Part shown: positions 21,417 to 32,390 of the stretch, piece by piece
How the letters are laid out: each line of letters begins with the position of its first letter
Numbering within the stretch: the first letter of the stretch is position 1
Assembly (NCBI GenBank): GCA_013350335.1
Contig: CM023538.1
Span: 61,679,080-61,743,079, forward strand
DNA from: Chimonanthus salicifolius
Lineage: Eukaryota; Streptophyta; Magnoliopsida; Laurales; Calycanthaceae
DNA: 64,000 nucleotides
Direction: 5' to 3'
Translations under genes and position numbers: made by a program
The notes under the pieces: generated by a model
The model's input: the letters and a program-made list of their open reading frames with translations, nothing else
Told to the model about the DNA's origin: nothing
The model's database searches: none

Positions 21417-23604
21417 ATGGAGTTTGTTGAGGGATGTTTTGAAAGTCGTGAAGACCTTATAAATTATGTTAAGAATATAGCTCTTAAACAAGGATTTGTA
21501 TGTACGATAAATAGGTCATGTAAAAAGGAAAATAAATTAGTCCTTGGCTGCGATAGAGGAGGTAAATACCGCAGCACGGTTAGCTTGAATGACGATGACA
21601 GAAAGAGGAAAGCATACTCTCGCCAATGTAATTGTCCTTTTGAAGTTAAAGGAAAACAGATTGTTGATGGGTCATGGAAGTTGACCATAAAGAGTTTGGA
21701 GCACAATCATGATATATCGGATGTATTATTAGGTCATCCAAGTACAAGATGTTTTTCAGATTCTGAGAAAAGAATGATCATTGAAATGAGGAGTAGCAAT
21801 ATACCACCACGGCAAATTTTGACGACCCTTAGAAATCAAAATCCAGATATTGGAATATCAGCGGCTGATTTGTACAACTTTTGTTCTGCGCTTCGGAAAG
21901 AGCAACTAAGGGGTCGAACTACAATTGAAGCTTTGATAGAAGATCTTCAACAAGGTGGTTATCAATATTTTCTTGACTATGACAGTGATGGTCATCTATC
22001 CCATCTCTTTTTCGCACATCCGAAGTCAATTTTTCTTACCGACAGATATCATAATGTGTTTCTGATGGATTGCACGTACAAAACCAACAGATATCATATG
22101 CCATTGCTTCATGTCGTTGGTGTGACAAGTTTCAATAAGAATTTCTGCTCATGCTTTGCATTTCTAAGAAATGAGAAATTTGAAGATTATGTATGGGCAT
22201 TACAGATGTTTAAAAAGGTCTTCGAAGTGCACCATGATCGACAAGTTCTTTTGACTGATAGGGAATTGGCGTTAAAGAATGCCATTGATTTGGAGTTCCC
22301 TAATGCTGTACATATTTTGTGTTCCTGGCATATAAACAAGAATATTGTCGCTCGTTGTAAACCTTTGTTTAAGAAAATGGAAGACTGGAATGCATTTTTT
22401 ACCGAATGGAATGGCCTGATTGAGTCCCCAACCGAAGAAGCATTCAATACAGCGTTTGAGGCATTCAAACAAAATTTTAGAGCTGATTCGCAGGCAGTGA
22501 ATTACTTAACAAGGACATGGATCCCACTTAGAAAACAATTCGTCAAGGCATGGATCGGATGGAGTTTACATTTTAAAAATCGAGCTACTTCAAGAGTTGA
22601 GGGTGTACATGCTATTCTGAAAAGTTATATATCTACATCTACAGGTGATCTAGATGTTGTCAGAAGAAAGATAGCCCATGTCATTGAAAATCAATTTGAA
22701 GAGTTCAAGATTCAACTTGAGGATGAGAAGATTCGGTTTGCATGTGATGTGTCTATTCCTTTCTTTGATGAATTGAAGGGCAAAGTTTCTCATTTCGCAA
22801 TGAATGAGGTTTACAACCAATATGATATGCTTATGAACCGATCATTGAAACCCATTTGTACGGAAGAGTTTACAGCTTCAATGGGCCTACCGTGTGCGCA
22901 CAAAATGCAATGGATGGACAAATTACATTTGGATGACATACACCCACAATGGAGAATAGACTTAATCTCATTGGCTGACTTGAGGATTGAAAGGAGGAGC
23001 CCTGGGGATGTATTAGATGTACACTTTGAAGGTATTAAGAACAAATATGGACATTTGTCTTCGTATGATCAAGAGATGCTCCTAAATCATCTTCAAAATC
23101 TTGCCATCCATGATAAGCCAGTCAGTCACCCTATTATGCAATATTCTAGAGGACGTCATCCAGGTTCAAGGAATTCATCACAGGGCCAAACATCTACACG
23201 TCGAGATCCTTCTGCATTTGAAATTGTAGAGAATCAACTAAATGGAAGGAGATGTGGGTTATGCAAAAATACTGGTCATACGAGGAGAACTTGTCCGAAT
23301 AGGCCACCTTCTTCACAGGCATCTACGAGTGTAGATTTAAATGCTGATTATAATGTAGGTGATTTCATTGAATCAGAAACAGCGAGTTTTCCACATGATA
23401 GTGGATCTTACAACTTTGGTGACGATTCAACATATAACTCTACAGAAATGACCGAAGTAAGTTCATTCCTTAAAGAGTTTATATGTATTTACCAATCGAC
23501 ATATAACTTTTCCATATGTTCTAATGTCATTTTTTTAAAATGTTATGCAGTGGTCTGGTGATCTTAGAGATAATGACGATTTCTTGCAATGGTGGAATCA
23601 ATGA
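21417..23604 (+). CDS. MULE transposase with FAR1-type DNA-binding domain, one intron
   Basis: Two exons are likely: 21417-23456 and 23551-23604, joined across GTAAGTT and ATGCAG and ending in the short acidic/Trp tail DFLQWWNQ. Unspliced, the frame stops at 23561. The order is a FAR1/WRKY-GCM1-like zinc domain (residues about 5-100, CNCPF and HNHD), a MULE DDE domain with D218 in FLMDCTYKTN, D281 in LLTDRELALKNA and E395 in TSRVEGVHAILK, a SWIM-like motif (GLPCAHKM) and a C-terminal zinc knuckle (CGLCKNTGHTRRTC). All three catalytic residues are present, so it may encode active transposase. In the family this enzyme binds the terminal repeats and cuts and joins DNA. It has no internal stop. 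Domesticated FAR1/FHY3 factors share the architecture, but the terminal repeats here argue for a transposon gene. Confidence 0.9.
23457..23550 (+). other. Predicted 94-bp intron of the transposase gene
   Basis: Starts GTAAGTTC, ends TTATGCAG, is T-rich (TTTTTTT before the acceptor) and joins complete codons without disturbing the frame. Removing it replaces a hydrophobic read-through tail with DNDDFLQWWNQ, a more natural ending. Confidence 0.7.
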
Positions 23605-23845
23605 AGTGGAGATAGGATTGTCAATAGCTTAATTTTAAGTTAGGAATGCTGTTGAATGTACTTGTCAGCTTGAATGTATTCATTTTATGTGGAATATTTA
23701 AATGCTAATTTAGTTCAAAATAACATTTTTAAAGTAACGACCCAATTCACAATGAGCAGGAGATAAATAATATAACATGTTCATTCAAAATATGAATTTT
23801 ACATCTGTTTTACATGTCAATAACAAAAAAAAAAAAAAAAGTACA

Positions 23846-25825
23846 TCAAAGACAAATAATATCCGGATCAGAGGTAGAAGGTGAGGCAGGTGAAGCAGCA
23901 GGAGGTGCATCAGGAGGTGCATCAAGAGGTGCAATAGGTGGTGTAGCAGGAGGTGCATCAGGTGCAGCAAGTGGTGCAGCAGGAGGTGCATCAGGGGGCG
24001 CATCAAGAGGTGCAGCAGGAGGTGCATCAGGAGGCGCATCAAGAGGTGCAGCAGGAGGTGCATCAGGTGGTGCAGCAGGAGGTGCAGCAGGTCGGGCAGC
24101 AGCTGGTGCAGCAGGTGGGGCAGCAGGAGGTGCAACAGGTGGTGTATGAACTGGAGGTACATATGGAATAAGTGCAGTATGACGAGAACGGGGGCGAGAA
24201 ACTGCTGGTGCTCGACTATGAACAGAACGAGAGCCAGTAGCAGCTGCAACACCAGTCGGACCAATACGGGGGCCAGAAGCTGCTGCTAATCCAGTCGGAC
24301 GAACAGAGTGGCCAAAAGCTACTAATCCAATCGGTCGGACCTGGGGGCCTAAAACTGCTCCAAATGGACGAGCAGGGGTGCTAGATCCTGCTGCTGCTGC
24401 TGAAGCTGAAGCACCTGCTCCAGATGTAGGACCATGGGTGCCAGCACCTGCTCCAGATGTAGGAGTATGGGTGCCAGATCCTGCTCCTGAAGGTGGAGCA
24501 GATGATCGAGATGGTCGAGCAGGAATGTCAGATGCTGAAGTTGAAGCTGAAGCTGCTGATCGAAATGGTCGAGCAGGGCTGCCAGATGTTGCTCCTAAAG
24601 CTGAAGCTGCTGATACAAATGGACGAATAGGGACAAAAGCTGCTCCTGCATATTCTTTAGATACCCTTGCTCGTAAACTCCCATCTGCTTCTGCTCCTAA
24701 TGCTGCTGTTATCCCCCTCTCTTGTGCTATAAGCACAGCCAATCTCAAAGTATCGATAATCTGATTCTGCATCACATCCAACCTTGCAGAAACCTGATCA
24801 TATCTCTGATCCATCTTCTCCTCCAAAGAAGAAATGCTATCAAGAATCTGTTGTGTGTTGATTCCAGTTGATCCTTCTTGAGGAGGAGTCCCTGCCTCGC
24901 GTGCCTCACGCGCCTCAGATGGCTCAGGTGGTGGTGGTACCTGAAGTTGAAGTGCCTCGACAACTTTGGGTACCCATTTCTTACTCACTGCGTCGAGTTG
25001 GAATCCCATCTTCTTCAAAGTTGAATCATTGAAATAATCAAATCGGTCTAAAGAAACTTTATCATCGGGGAGAAGAGGGATTCCGCGTTCTTCAAAAAAT
25101 GAACATAGAAATAGACCGTACGGAAGACTGCATCTTCTGGTCTTCCGGCAGGCGCGCATGTGACTAATGATGATATGGGAAAGGGAGATTTTTTTCCCAT
25201 TCATGATGCACCAAATCAAGAAGACATCGAACCATGTCACAGTAGTATGCCCTTTTCTAGGGCACACACAGTTGACAACTATGTGGTGGATGATTCGTGC
25301 CTCTAATGTCAAATTCGTCAGAGGGGGGGTCTTCTTCTCAGTAATATCTGTCCTCCCACAGATTTCGTTAAGGGCTACCAAAACGTCAAAGCCCTCAACA
25401 TCAGTGGGCCATGTACGACTGTCGTACTTTCTAATCGCATCTTTGGGCAAATTGTATAGGAGGTCTAACCTATCCCGTGTAATGACAATTTCTTGCCCTC
25501 GGACAGATGTTTTAACCGACTCATCGTCAATTCTTTCCACATTGGCATAAAATTCTTTAACGACCGTCGGATACATATCACTTTTTAATGCCAAAAATGA
25601 CCCCCAACCTATTTTTTTAAATAAATCTTCAACTTTAAAACCAAATTGTGTGAAATATGAGAGGTCCACGATTTTACCGAATATGAAGGACCGTGTGGAG
25701 AAATCCTCTCTGTACATGGTCGCCGCTTCCGAAGATACGAAATAGGTGGGGTCGAATGCGGTATCCTTCTTTTGTTTTTTCCCTCCCCTTGTTGAGGTCG
25801 CTTTCCTTTTCGAGGACGATGCCAT
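23846..25825 (-). CDS. Second gene of the Mutator-like element: plant transposon-associated protein
   Basis: An uninterrupted 659-codon frame starts at ATG 25825 in a good context (CCATGG). An N-terminal nuclear-localisation-like stretch (KRKATSTRGGKKQKK) precedes a domain of about 230 residues typical of the 'putative plant transposon protein' family (GWGSFLALKSDMYP, VVKEFYANVERID, VRGQEIVI, LTLEARIIHHIVVNC). A predicted coiled coil (about 326-368) and an Ala/Pro-rich tail of repeated PPDAPPAAPL-like units (about 560-650) follow. It is convergent with the transposase, with about 240 bp between stops, and is promoted from the opposite terminal repeat. No catalytic motif is seen. By position it is analogous to mudrB, an accessory protein; that role is inference. 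Confidence 0.8.
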   Translation of the reverse strand: MASSSKRKATSTRGGKKQKKDTAFDPTYFVSSEAATMYREDFSTRSFIFGKIVDLSYFTQFGFKVEDLFKKIGWGSFLALKSDMYPTVVKEFYANVERIDDESVKTSVRGQEIVITRDRLDLLYNLPKDAIRKYDSRTWPTDVEGFDVLVALNEICGRTDITEKKTPPLTNLTLEARIIHHIVVNCVCPRKGHTTVTWFDVFLIWCIMNGKKISLSHIIISHMRACRKTRRCSLPYGLFLCSFFEERGIPLLPDDKVSLDRFDYFNDSTLKKMGFQLDAVSKKWVPKVVEALQLQVPPPPEPSEAREAREAGTPPQEGSTGINTQQILDSISSLEEKMDQRYDQVSARLDVMQNQIIDTLRLAVLIAQERGITAALGAEADGSLRARVSKEYAGAAFVPIRPFVSAASALGATSGSPARPFRSAASASTSASDIPARPSRSSAPPSGAGSGTHTPTSGAGAGTHGPTSGAGASASAAAAGSSTPARPFGAVLGPQVRPIGLVAFGHSVRPTGLAAASGPRIGPTGVAAATGSRSVHSRAPAVSRPRSRHTALIPYVPPVHTPPVAPPAAPPAAPAAARPAAPPAAPPDAPPAAPLDAPPDAPPAAPLDAPPDAPPAAPLAAPDAPPATPPIAPLDAPPDAPPAASPASPSTSDPDIICL

Positions 25826-25899
25826 GGGTTAAAGGGTGGGTTTTTCAAAATAAAGGAAGAAGTAGGGAGAATAGGGTGGGGTTTGGGATTGAAATGGGG

Positions 25900-26021
25900 G
25901 TGATTCGAATGAAAGGGGGGTGTGATTCGAATGAATGGGGTGTGATTCGAATGAATGGGTGTGTGATTCGAATGAATGGGTGTGTGATTCGAATGAATGG
26001 GGGTGTGATTCGAATGAATGA
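25900..26021 (-). repeat. Leader minisatellite, six units of about 21 bp
   Basis: Six tandem units of GATTCGAATGAATGGGTGTG (starts near 25901, 25923, 25943, 25964, 25985, 26007) lie in the 5' leader of the minus-strand gene. Each holds half of the array palindrome (TTCGAATGAAT), so array sequence appears to have been amplified in the transcribed leader. Confidence 0.85.
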
Positions 26022-26237
26022 GGGAAGGGCTCGGGAAAGGGACTTCGGAATGAGGGAAGGCCGAGCTTAGATTGAGGAAAGGGAGAGCTAAGGATGAGAG
26101 AGACACGGCCGGAACCGGCGCCGGAGCAGGAGAGTGAAAGGGGGAGGGAGAGATTCGATCTAGGGTTTTGAAATGGACTCACGGCGAAGGAGGGAAGGGG
26201 TTAGGGTTCGGTGTCGATCGAATGAATCGACGGTTCT

Positions 26238-26247
26238 TATATATTAA
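26238..26247 (-). promoter_or_regulatory. TATA-like box of the second gene
   Basis: On the minus strand TAATATATAA lies just inside the right palindrome array and about 410 bp before the ATG, mirroring the transposase promoter at 20905. Confidence 0.5.
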
Positions 26248-26251
26248 GTTT

Positions 26252-26408
26252 GCATTCATTCGAATGAATCATGCCATTCATTCGAATGAATGCACATTTT
26301 CAGGCATTCATTCGAATGAATGGTCTGATTCATTCGAATGAATGCATCAGAGGCTGCCTGAGAATGGCAGTCCAGGGCATTCATTCGAATGAATCAGCCC
26401 ATTCATCC
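26252..26408. repeat. Right, truncated palindrome array
   Basis: Six or so copies of ATTCATTCGAATGAAT in the same order, inverted, as the inner part of the left array (about 20640-20905). It ends abruptly at CCCATTCATCCG; nothing beyond resembles the outer array or terminal sequence. Confidence 0.88.
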
Positions 26409-26796
26409 GATATTCGGTCGAGATTTAAAACCCTGACTTTACCTAAACTCCAAATAAATTTTTAGTCATTACCAGTAGTTAATGACTTTTACTGTTCTTC
26501 TATCTTATAAGTTATAACAAGGAGTCATACCAGTTGTTTACAATATTAATCCATGTGTTCTGACGAACTGTATCAGGTGGTGTGCCACATCTGATGATCA
26601 CAAAAGTTATATAGATAAATAGACCATTATGAGGTCTATTATGCTGTCAAATATGAAACCTATTGAAATATGTTTGCCCCTAAAAATTTTTAAGATTCAA
26701 ATGAACTACTGAATAAATATTTTAATATATCATAATTAATTCAATGGTAAGAATGCATCAAATAAAAATTATAAATGATTGAATCTACGATCATGT

Positions 26797-27170
26797 CCAT
26801 CCTTACACGGGAATACTCTTTTTGTAGACACGGGTTTTTTGAATTTCCCACTCTGCTTCTATCCACAGAAATCGACTCACTTTTTCAATGAATCGGTTGA
26901 CTCATCGGTGCACTATCCGGTACACCGATGATTGAACCAATTCACTGAAAAGTGAACTGATTTATGTGTAAAATGATTCGATCAGTACACTGGTTTGGAT
27001 TTTCAAGAAATCGGTGCACCAATTTTCAAGTGATCCGGTAGGTGCACCGATAAGTGAACCTATTCACTCAAAAGTGAATCCATTTCTGCAGATGGATGAT
27101 GGACAAAATGGAAAGTTCACTAAAATCCATGTCTCCTAAAAGATAATGCCCGTGTTAGGATAAGAACCCA
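26797..27170. mobile_element. MITE-like inverted-repeat element
   Basis: Its ends are inverted imperfect repeats: TCCTTACACGGGAATACTC on the left and, reverse-complemented, TATCCTAACACGGGCATTAT on the right, followed by matching GACACGGGTTTT and GACATGGATTTT. Inside are alternating motifs such as CACCGATnnnTGAACC. No clear target duplication was found, so the ends are approximate. Confidence 0.5.
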
Positions 27171-27536
27171 TCTCATGATCCCATATGGAACCATTGTGCT
27201 CGAGCATTCTATAGTTTCATTGACATATAATATATCTAATTTTTTTAATATATATAAATAAGAGACTACAATTTTGTATCCAGATGTAAGATATAAATAA
27301 GATATGATAGATATTCAACTAATGCTTATTGTATCAATCCATAATTTTCTTATATATATATAGCCTATATTAATATGATGACTTCAATGAATTAGTTCTA
27401 AAAAAATCTAAAAAAGTAAAAAGTTTTAAAAGAAAAATGGATAACAAAGAGTTACACAAAAAAATATTAGTAGGGCAAATGTAGCTCATGCGTGTTGCTT
27501 CTATATTTGTTAAATTTATTATTATCATTTTTATGA

Positions 27537-27787
27537 AGGGTAGTGATCCTTCCACACGAGATTTGTGTAATCAGACACAGATTTTAGTCTATTGTCAATT
27601 TTACACTTTATATGAACAATACAATCGGCTCACCAATCCTTCATATGAACAGTAAAATCGACTCGTCGAAATTCACATGAACAGTAAATCAGTTCACCGA
27701 AATTTTATTGTTCATACGAAGAGTAAAATTGGTAATATATTAAAATCTGTGTCAAATTATATAAAATACTAGTGAGAGGATCACTAC
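27537..27787. mobile_element. Small MULE-type MITE
   Basis: The ends GTAGTGATCCTTCCACACGAG and (inverted) GTAGTGATCCTCTCACTAGT match. The flanks TTTTTATGA (27528-27536) and TTTTTATAA (27788-27796) look like a 9-bp target duplication with one mismatch. A related empty sequence is at about 46510-46570. The interior has ATCGGCTCACC-like motifs shared with the MITEs at 53848 and 62174. Confidence 0.6.
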
Positions 27788-30044
27788 TTTTTATAAATTG
27801 TAATTTTAAAATAGAAAGTTAATTGTTACGACTTCATGGCCTGACCTTTTTTCTTATGTCTGTATTGCTGAGCGGTAAAAAGTTATAAACCAGCCACCTC
27901 AAGGCTCAAGCCATTTATCTAATATCTATCAAACAGTTTTCCACTTCAGAAACTCTTATTTTTATTACCAATATTTCCTTTTTTTCATTTAAATACAGAT
28001 TAAAAATAAATATAATATTTCATTCAATTTTTACATAGAAATAATATATGTTAGTCGAAATATAATAAAATTGTTAACAATGAGTGCGATGAACTCAAAT
28101 CATGAAAACAATGTAGTGGCACATAGACTCATAGATATAATTTTTTTAAAATAAAATTTAAATTAAAAAAATTACAAAAAAAAAAAAAAAATTTAATTAA
28201 ATTGGTTTTTTAAATTCCTATTTATACTTGAATTTTACAATAAACTATAGCTTTAAATTAAAATAAACCCCATGTGATGTACGATGGACACTTGGACACC
28301 ACAAAAGCAAGGGTACAATGGTAATTAGAAGAAATGTCGAATTGCACGTGTTTACTTATGGACAAATGCTATAGTATTTTTGGAACGAGCAGAATATCTT
28401 CCACGAAGAAACGCGACTCTGATAATTGTTCCCGAGGGTTTGGACTTTGGATGAGGACGCAGAATTGGTCGTCCTCAGACGTCCCCACCATGTAGCCGTC
28501 ATGCTAGCAGGACGAGAGATGTAGGTCGAGCGTATTCATGCTAGACACGTGATGACGCGTTCTTTTTTCTTTGACAAAAGAGTGTGGGAGTCCAAAATAT
28601 ACAGTAAAGCCCATAGCTTGGGCCCAACACAAAATTGTAAAACAAAAACAGGCCCAATATGAGTGAGTTAAGAGAGGGCAATCCCTCAAAAGGACAAAAA
28701 AATCAGTCTGAACAAACACCACACTAAGGATTATTTAAGATACCAATCAACAGAACATGGGATGAAGTCTGAGCAGCTAATTGAGAGTAAGTGTTCTCAG
28801 CAATGGAAAGTAATTTTGAGGAGGTGTCCTGGATGGAAGTAGTGTCTCGATGCAAGATGCCGAGGAGAGAACGAATAGAGGCATATTGAACCAGCAGGTG
28901 CCACCCAGGCTTGCAGTTTGTCAGCATGGAAGTGATTTTATGGTCAGATATGAAGAGATTGTCCATTTGAAGATTAATGTTGACCAAGGCAGACAAACAA
29001 TCCACGATGAACAGTAGGGTAGACAATAGCCAGATTGAGAGTTGCAAGGTCTTTGAATCTTGGCAGACAAACAATCCGTGATGATGCGTTCTTTCTGTTA
29101 GGGATGTGGCACTTAGCAGTTAGCACAATGTATAGCTTGAGAACTCTGCTACACCCTCGGGCGTAAAGGTTTTTTTTTTAAAAATTTTATAATAAATATT
29201 GGCAGTATTTTTATCTTTATTTTAATAATATTGGAAAAATACAATTTCTCAATATTATAAGAATTTTATTATTTCTTCCGTTGTTATCCTCAAAACTCGA
29301 TAATATTGTGAAAATCTAATTGTAGTTTAACTGTTGTGTGTTCAAGCCAGAGATGATAATATCGGGTTTTATATATCGAGATATCTCGGTCGATACGATT
29401 AGTATCGGCCGTGCTTTAATATAATCGGCCGATATCGTCGATGTATCGACCGATATATATCGGTTGATATCGGCTGATTTTATTAAATATCGTGTGGTTC
29501 TTTTTAAAAAAGTTAGACTCGGTCGTGGGCCTAGGCCGATATCGGCCAATATTTACGATTTCAAATTCTTCTTTTTTAAAACTCAAGCCTTCTTTCATTT
29601 TTTATTTTCTTTTTAATTTAGAATAATTAAAATATAAAAAATGACCCAATATTTTTCCAAAAAAAAGGGAGAGAGAGATATCTCATTTCCGAGATTTCTT
29701 TCCCTGGTTCAAGCATAGGCATCAGAGAGGGCAGGAGGTCCATGAAAAGAATTTGTCAAATTAAAATATGAAAGCCTACTTCAAAATTATAAAATAAATA
29801 ATTAAAATGATGATGATGATGATGGTTTTACAAATTAAAATTTTTGTTATCGCTAAATTGTTCGATATATCATAAATCCTCCCACTAAGCTACAACTACT
29901 AAGATGGATATATTGATAGATGGAATTTAGGATATTACTTAAACTGAAATTTTAAGGGGTCCCCATTTACACACCCGGATTTTCTGCCCCTACACATCCG
30001 TTTCTGGGTGCGGGTGGCAAATTACTATTTTGCCCCCGCGTTCC

Positions 30045-30720
30045 CATTCGTTAAAACGAATGCTCAGTTCATTTTTCCATTCGTTCGAACAAATGGTAAC
30101 ATACCCCCTCCGTTTTCATTCATTCGAACGAATTCCCAGTTCATTTCGGATTCGTTCGAATAAATACATGCATACTGCCGAGATTTTGACTGATTCGAAC
30201 GAGTGGCCATGTGCACTGTTCATTCATTCGAATGAACAATTCATTCGAACGAATTCCCCAGTGTAAATTCCATTCATTCGAATGAATGGGCAAGAGCTGT
30301 TCATTCATTCGAATGAATGTATGGATTCATTCGAACGAATGAATGAGAGGGGACTGGAAAATTAAGTCCTTCAATCGAATGAATCAGTCCATTCATTCGA
30401 ACGAATGGCAAATAGAAGTGCATTTATTCAAATGAATGGCTTGATTCATTCGAACGAATGTATCAGAGATGACTGGAAAATGACAGTGCTTCTCTCGGGT
30501 GCCATTCGTTCGAATGAATTGAACCATTCATTTGAACGAATTGACGTCTAAATGCCATTCGTTCGAATGAATGGACTAATTCATTCGAACCAATGACATA
30601 TAGACGTCCATTCGTTCGAATTAATTGACTGATTCATTCGAACGAATGTATTAGAGAGGACTGGAAAATGACAGTACTTCCCTCAGATGTCATTCGTTCG
30701 AATTAATGCGTCATCCTATC
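30045..30720. repeat. Left palindrome array of the non-autonomous element
   Basis: Around twenty copies of variants of ATTCRTTCGAAYGAAT, mixing the A and G forms of the outer position. A recurring block (GAGGACTGGAAAATGACAGT) appears near 30345, 30470 and 30655. The variant mix differs from the purer array at 20102. Confidence 0.85.
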
Positions 30721-31180
30721 TGCCGAAGGACGTTCTTCACGAACCCGGCGAGCCGTCCTTTGACGTCGGGAGATTCCCCGCATGACGTTGGCCGGAAAGC
30801 TCCGATGAGAAAGAAAGGAGCCAGAAATGGGTGGAGCGGTTTAAGGATGCGAGGAAGATGAAACGTTTAGAACTCTTTGTTTCTTTCCTTATTTCTTCAA
30901 GGAATCGAATGGAGATAAGCCCAACATAGAAAAGATAAATCATACAACGCATAGATTACGGATTGCTTTGAAACTCTACAAGATTTGATGGAGCCCACGA
31001 GAACTTCCAACTTCGCTCGATATTATTGTGGGACCCGACAAGAACTTCCAACTCTGCTCGATACTATTGTGGGACCCACAGATGGGAAATTAGTATATCA
31101 CAGCCTCACTTTAGTTGATTTTTCAATGGGCGCTCCGTGGATACAAAGGATTTCAAAATTTGGGATAAAATTATCATTTT
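30721..31180. other. Unique segment, possibly captured host DNA
   Basis: The segment is less AT-rich than its surroundings and free of palindromes. On the minus strand it reads like a 5' leader (C/T-rich) followed by an ATG at about 30782 with an Arg-rich frame (MRGISRRQRTARRVREE) running into the array. A 42-bp unit with AGAACTTCCAAC is repeated twice near 31000-31075. It may be a host gene fragment picked up by the element (Pack-MULE); I do not recognise the gene. Confidence 0.4.
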
Positions 31181-31225
31181 ATTTTTTTACATAATGAATT
31201 AAGCCATTCATTCGAATGAAAAAAT

Positions 31226-32096
31226 AACTTTAAAGTTTTAAAGGAGATTTTATTATTTAATACACTATGCACATTATTTTTTAAGTACCGTGTATTTTCA
31301 AAATTTCTCAAATTGAATATCCGAACTAATTACGATAACCTGATAAATATATTTTAAGACTTCAAGGTCTTTTGACACTCCTAAATGTGTTTTCGGCACA
31401 CCCTAGGGATACCCTTATTTGTAAAATACTGTGTTTTAAATATTTAAGAGTGTCAAAACACCTTGAAGTCTTAAAGTATTTTTATCAGATTATCGTAATT
31501 AGTCCGGATATTTAATTTGAGAAATTTTAAAAATATATAGTGCTTAAAAAATAACTTTGAAATTTAAAAAAAAAAATCGAATCATTCGAATGAATCAGTG
31601 ACTCATTCGACTGATTCATTCTATTGATTCGAATGAATCAGATGAATCACTTCTAATGAATCAATTCATTAGAAGAATCACTGATTCATTCGAATTAATC
31701 AATTCATTAGAACTGATTCATTCGAATCATTAGAATGAATCGATTTTTTTTTTTTTAAATTTCAAAGTTATTTTTTAAGCACTGTGTATTTTTAAAATTT
31801 CTCAAATTAAATATCCGGACTAATTACGATAATCTAATAAAAATACTTTAAGACTTTAAGGTGTTTTGACACTCCTAAATATTTAAAACACAGTATTTTA
31901 CAAATAAGGGTATCCCTAGGGTGTGCCAAAAACACATTTAGGAGTGTCAAAAAACCTTGAAGTCTTAAAGTATATTTATCAGGTTATCGTAATTAGTCCG
32001 AATATTCAATTTGAAAAATTTTGAAAATACACGGTGCTTAAAAAATAATGTGGATAGTGTATTAAATAATAAAATCTCCTTTAAAACTTTAAAGTT
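31226..32096. repeat. Large palindrome, arms of about 430 bp
   Basis: The left arm 31226-31660 returns inverted at 31667-32096 around a centre near TCTAATGAATCAATTCATTA. Shared landmarks are GGCACACCCTAGGGATACCC (31397) and its inverse (about 31910), and CTTTAAAGTTTTAAAGGAGA with its inverse near 32070. Each arm itself contains nested inversions of the foldback module also found at 17830. Transcription would give a long hairpin RNA. Confidence 0.88.
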
Positions 32097-32390
32097 ATTC
32101 TTTAAGCACTGTGTATTTTCAAAATTTCTCAAATTGAATATCCGGACTAATTACGATAACCTGATAAAAATACTTTAAAACTTCAAGGTCTTTTGACACT
32201 CCTAAATGTGTTTTTGGCACACCCTAGGGATACCCTTATTTGTAAAATACTGTGTTTTAAATATTTAGGAGTGTCAAAACACCTTGAAGTCTTAAAGTAT
32301 TTTTATCAGATTATCGCAATTAGTCTGGATATTTAATTTGAGAAATTTTAAAAATACACAGTGCTTAAAAAATAACTTTAAAATTTAAAA
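32080..32390. repeat. Additional copy of the foldback module
   Basis: A further unit runs from TTAAGCACTGTGTATTTTC to its own inverse near 32355, with the same CTAGGGATACCC core. It is almost identical to the arm at about 31270-31560, so the module was amplified recently within the element. Confidence 0.82.

Larger units (their letters stand above)
20013..26408. mobile_element. Two-gene Mutator-like element with palindrome-array ends, right end truncated
   Basis: The left end (GGGAGCACTTACACAC, then CTGCCTCTACACACCCG and CTGCCCCCGCGTTTCCATTC) is clearly the same terminal repeat as the complete relative at 29957-32673, which has Mutator-type 9-bp target duplications. A dense palindrome array (20102-20900) follows, then a MULE transposase gene (plus) and a convergent second gene (minus), then an inverted copy of the inner array (26252-26408). 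The inner approximately 190 bp of the two arrays match inversely, including AGAATGGCAG and CAGAGGCTGCCTGAG. The outermost approximately 600 bp of the right terminal repeat is missing, so mobility is doubtful. The layout resembles maize MuDR, but the second gene is unrelated to mudrB as far as I can see. Confidence 0.85.
26409..29956. other. AT-rich intergenic region with MITEs and no clear gene
   Basis: Besides the MITEs listed separately, two minus-strand frames (28504-28722 and 28724-29074) are open but match nothing I recognise; the surrounding text (GGGCCCAAC, AGGCCCAATATG) resembles antisense LINE tails. At 29340-29560 there is a cluster of short palindromes built on GATATCGGCC. A GAT triplet run lies at about 29809-29825. 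Confidence 0.4.

Noticed and set aside
23785..24264. 159-codon His/Leu-rich frame on the minus strand and Gly/Ala-rich frames on the plus strand
   Set aside because: They are other-phase readings of the Ala/Pro-rich repeat tail of the minus-strand gene at 23846-25825.
25609..26182. Overlapping frames with HSNHTP repeats
   Set aside because: Translations of the 21-bp leader minisatellite; no start context and no conserved domain.
28504..29074. Two adjacent minus-strand frames as a host gene
   Set aside because: No domain recognised, no promoter or splice evidence, and flanking text resembles LINE debris.
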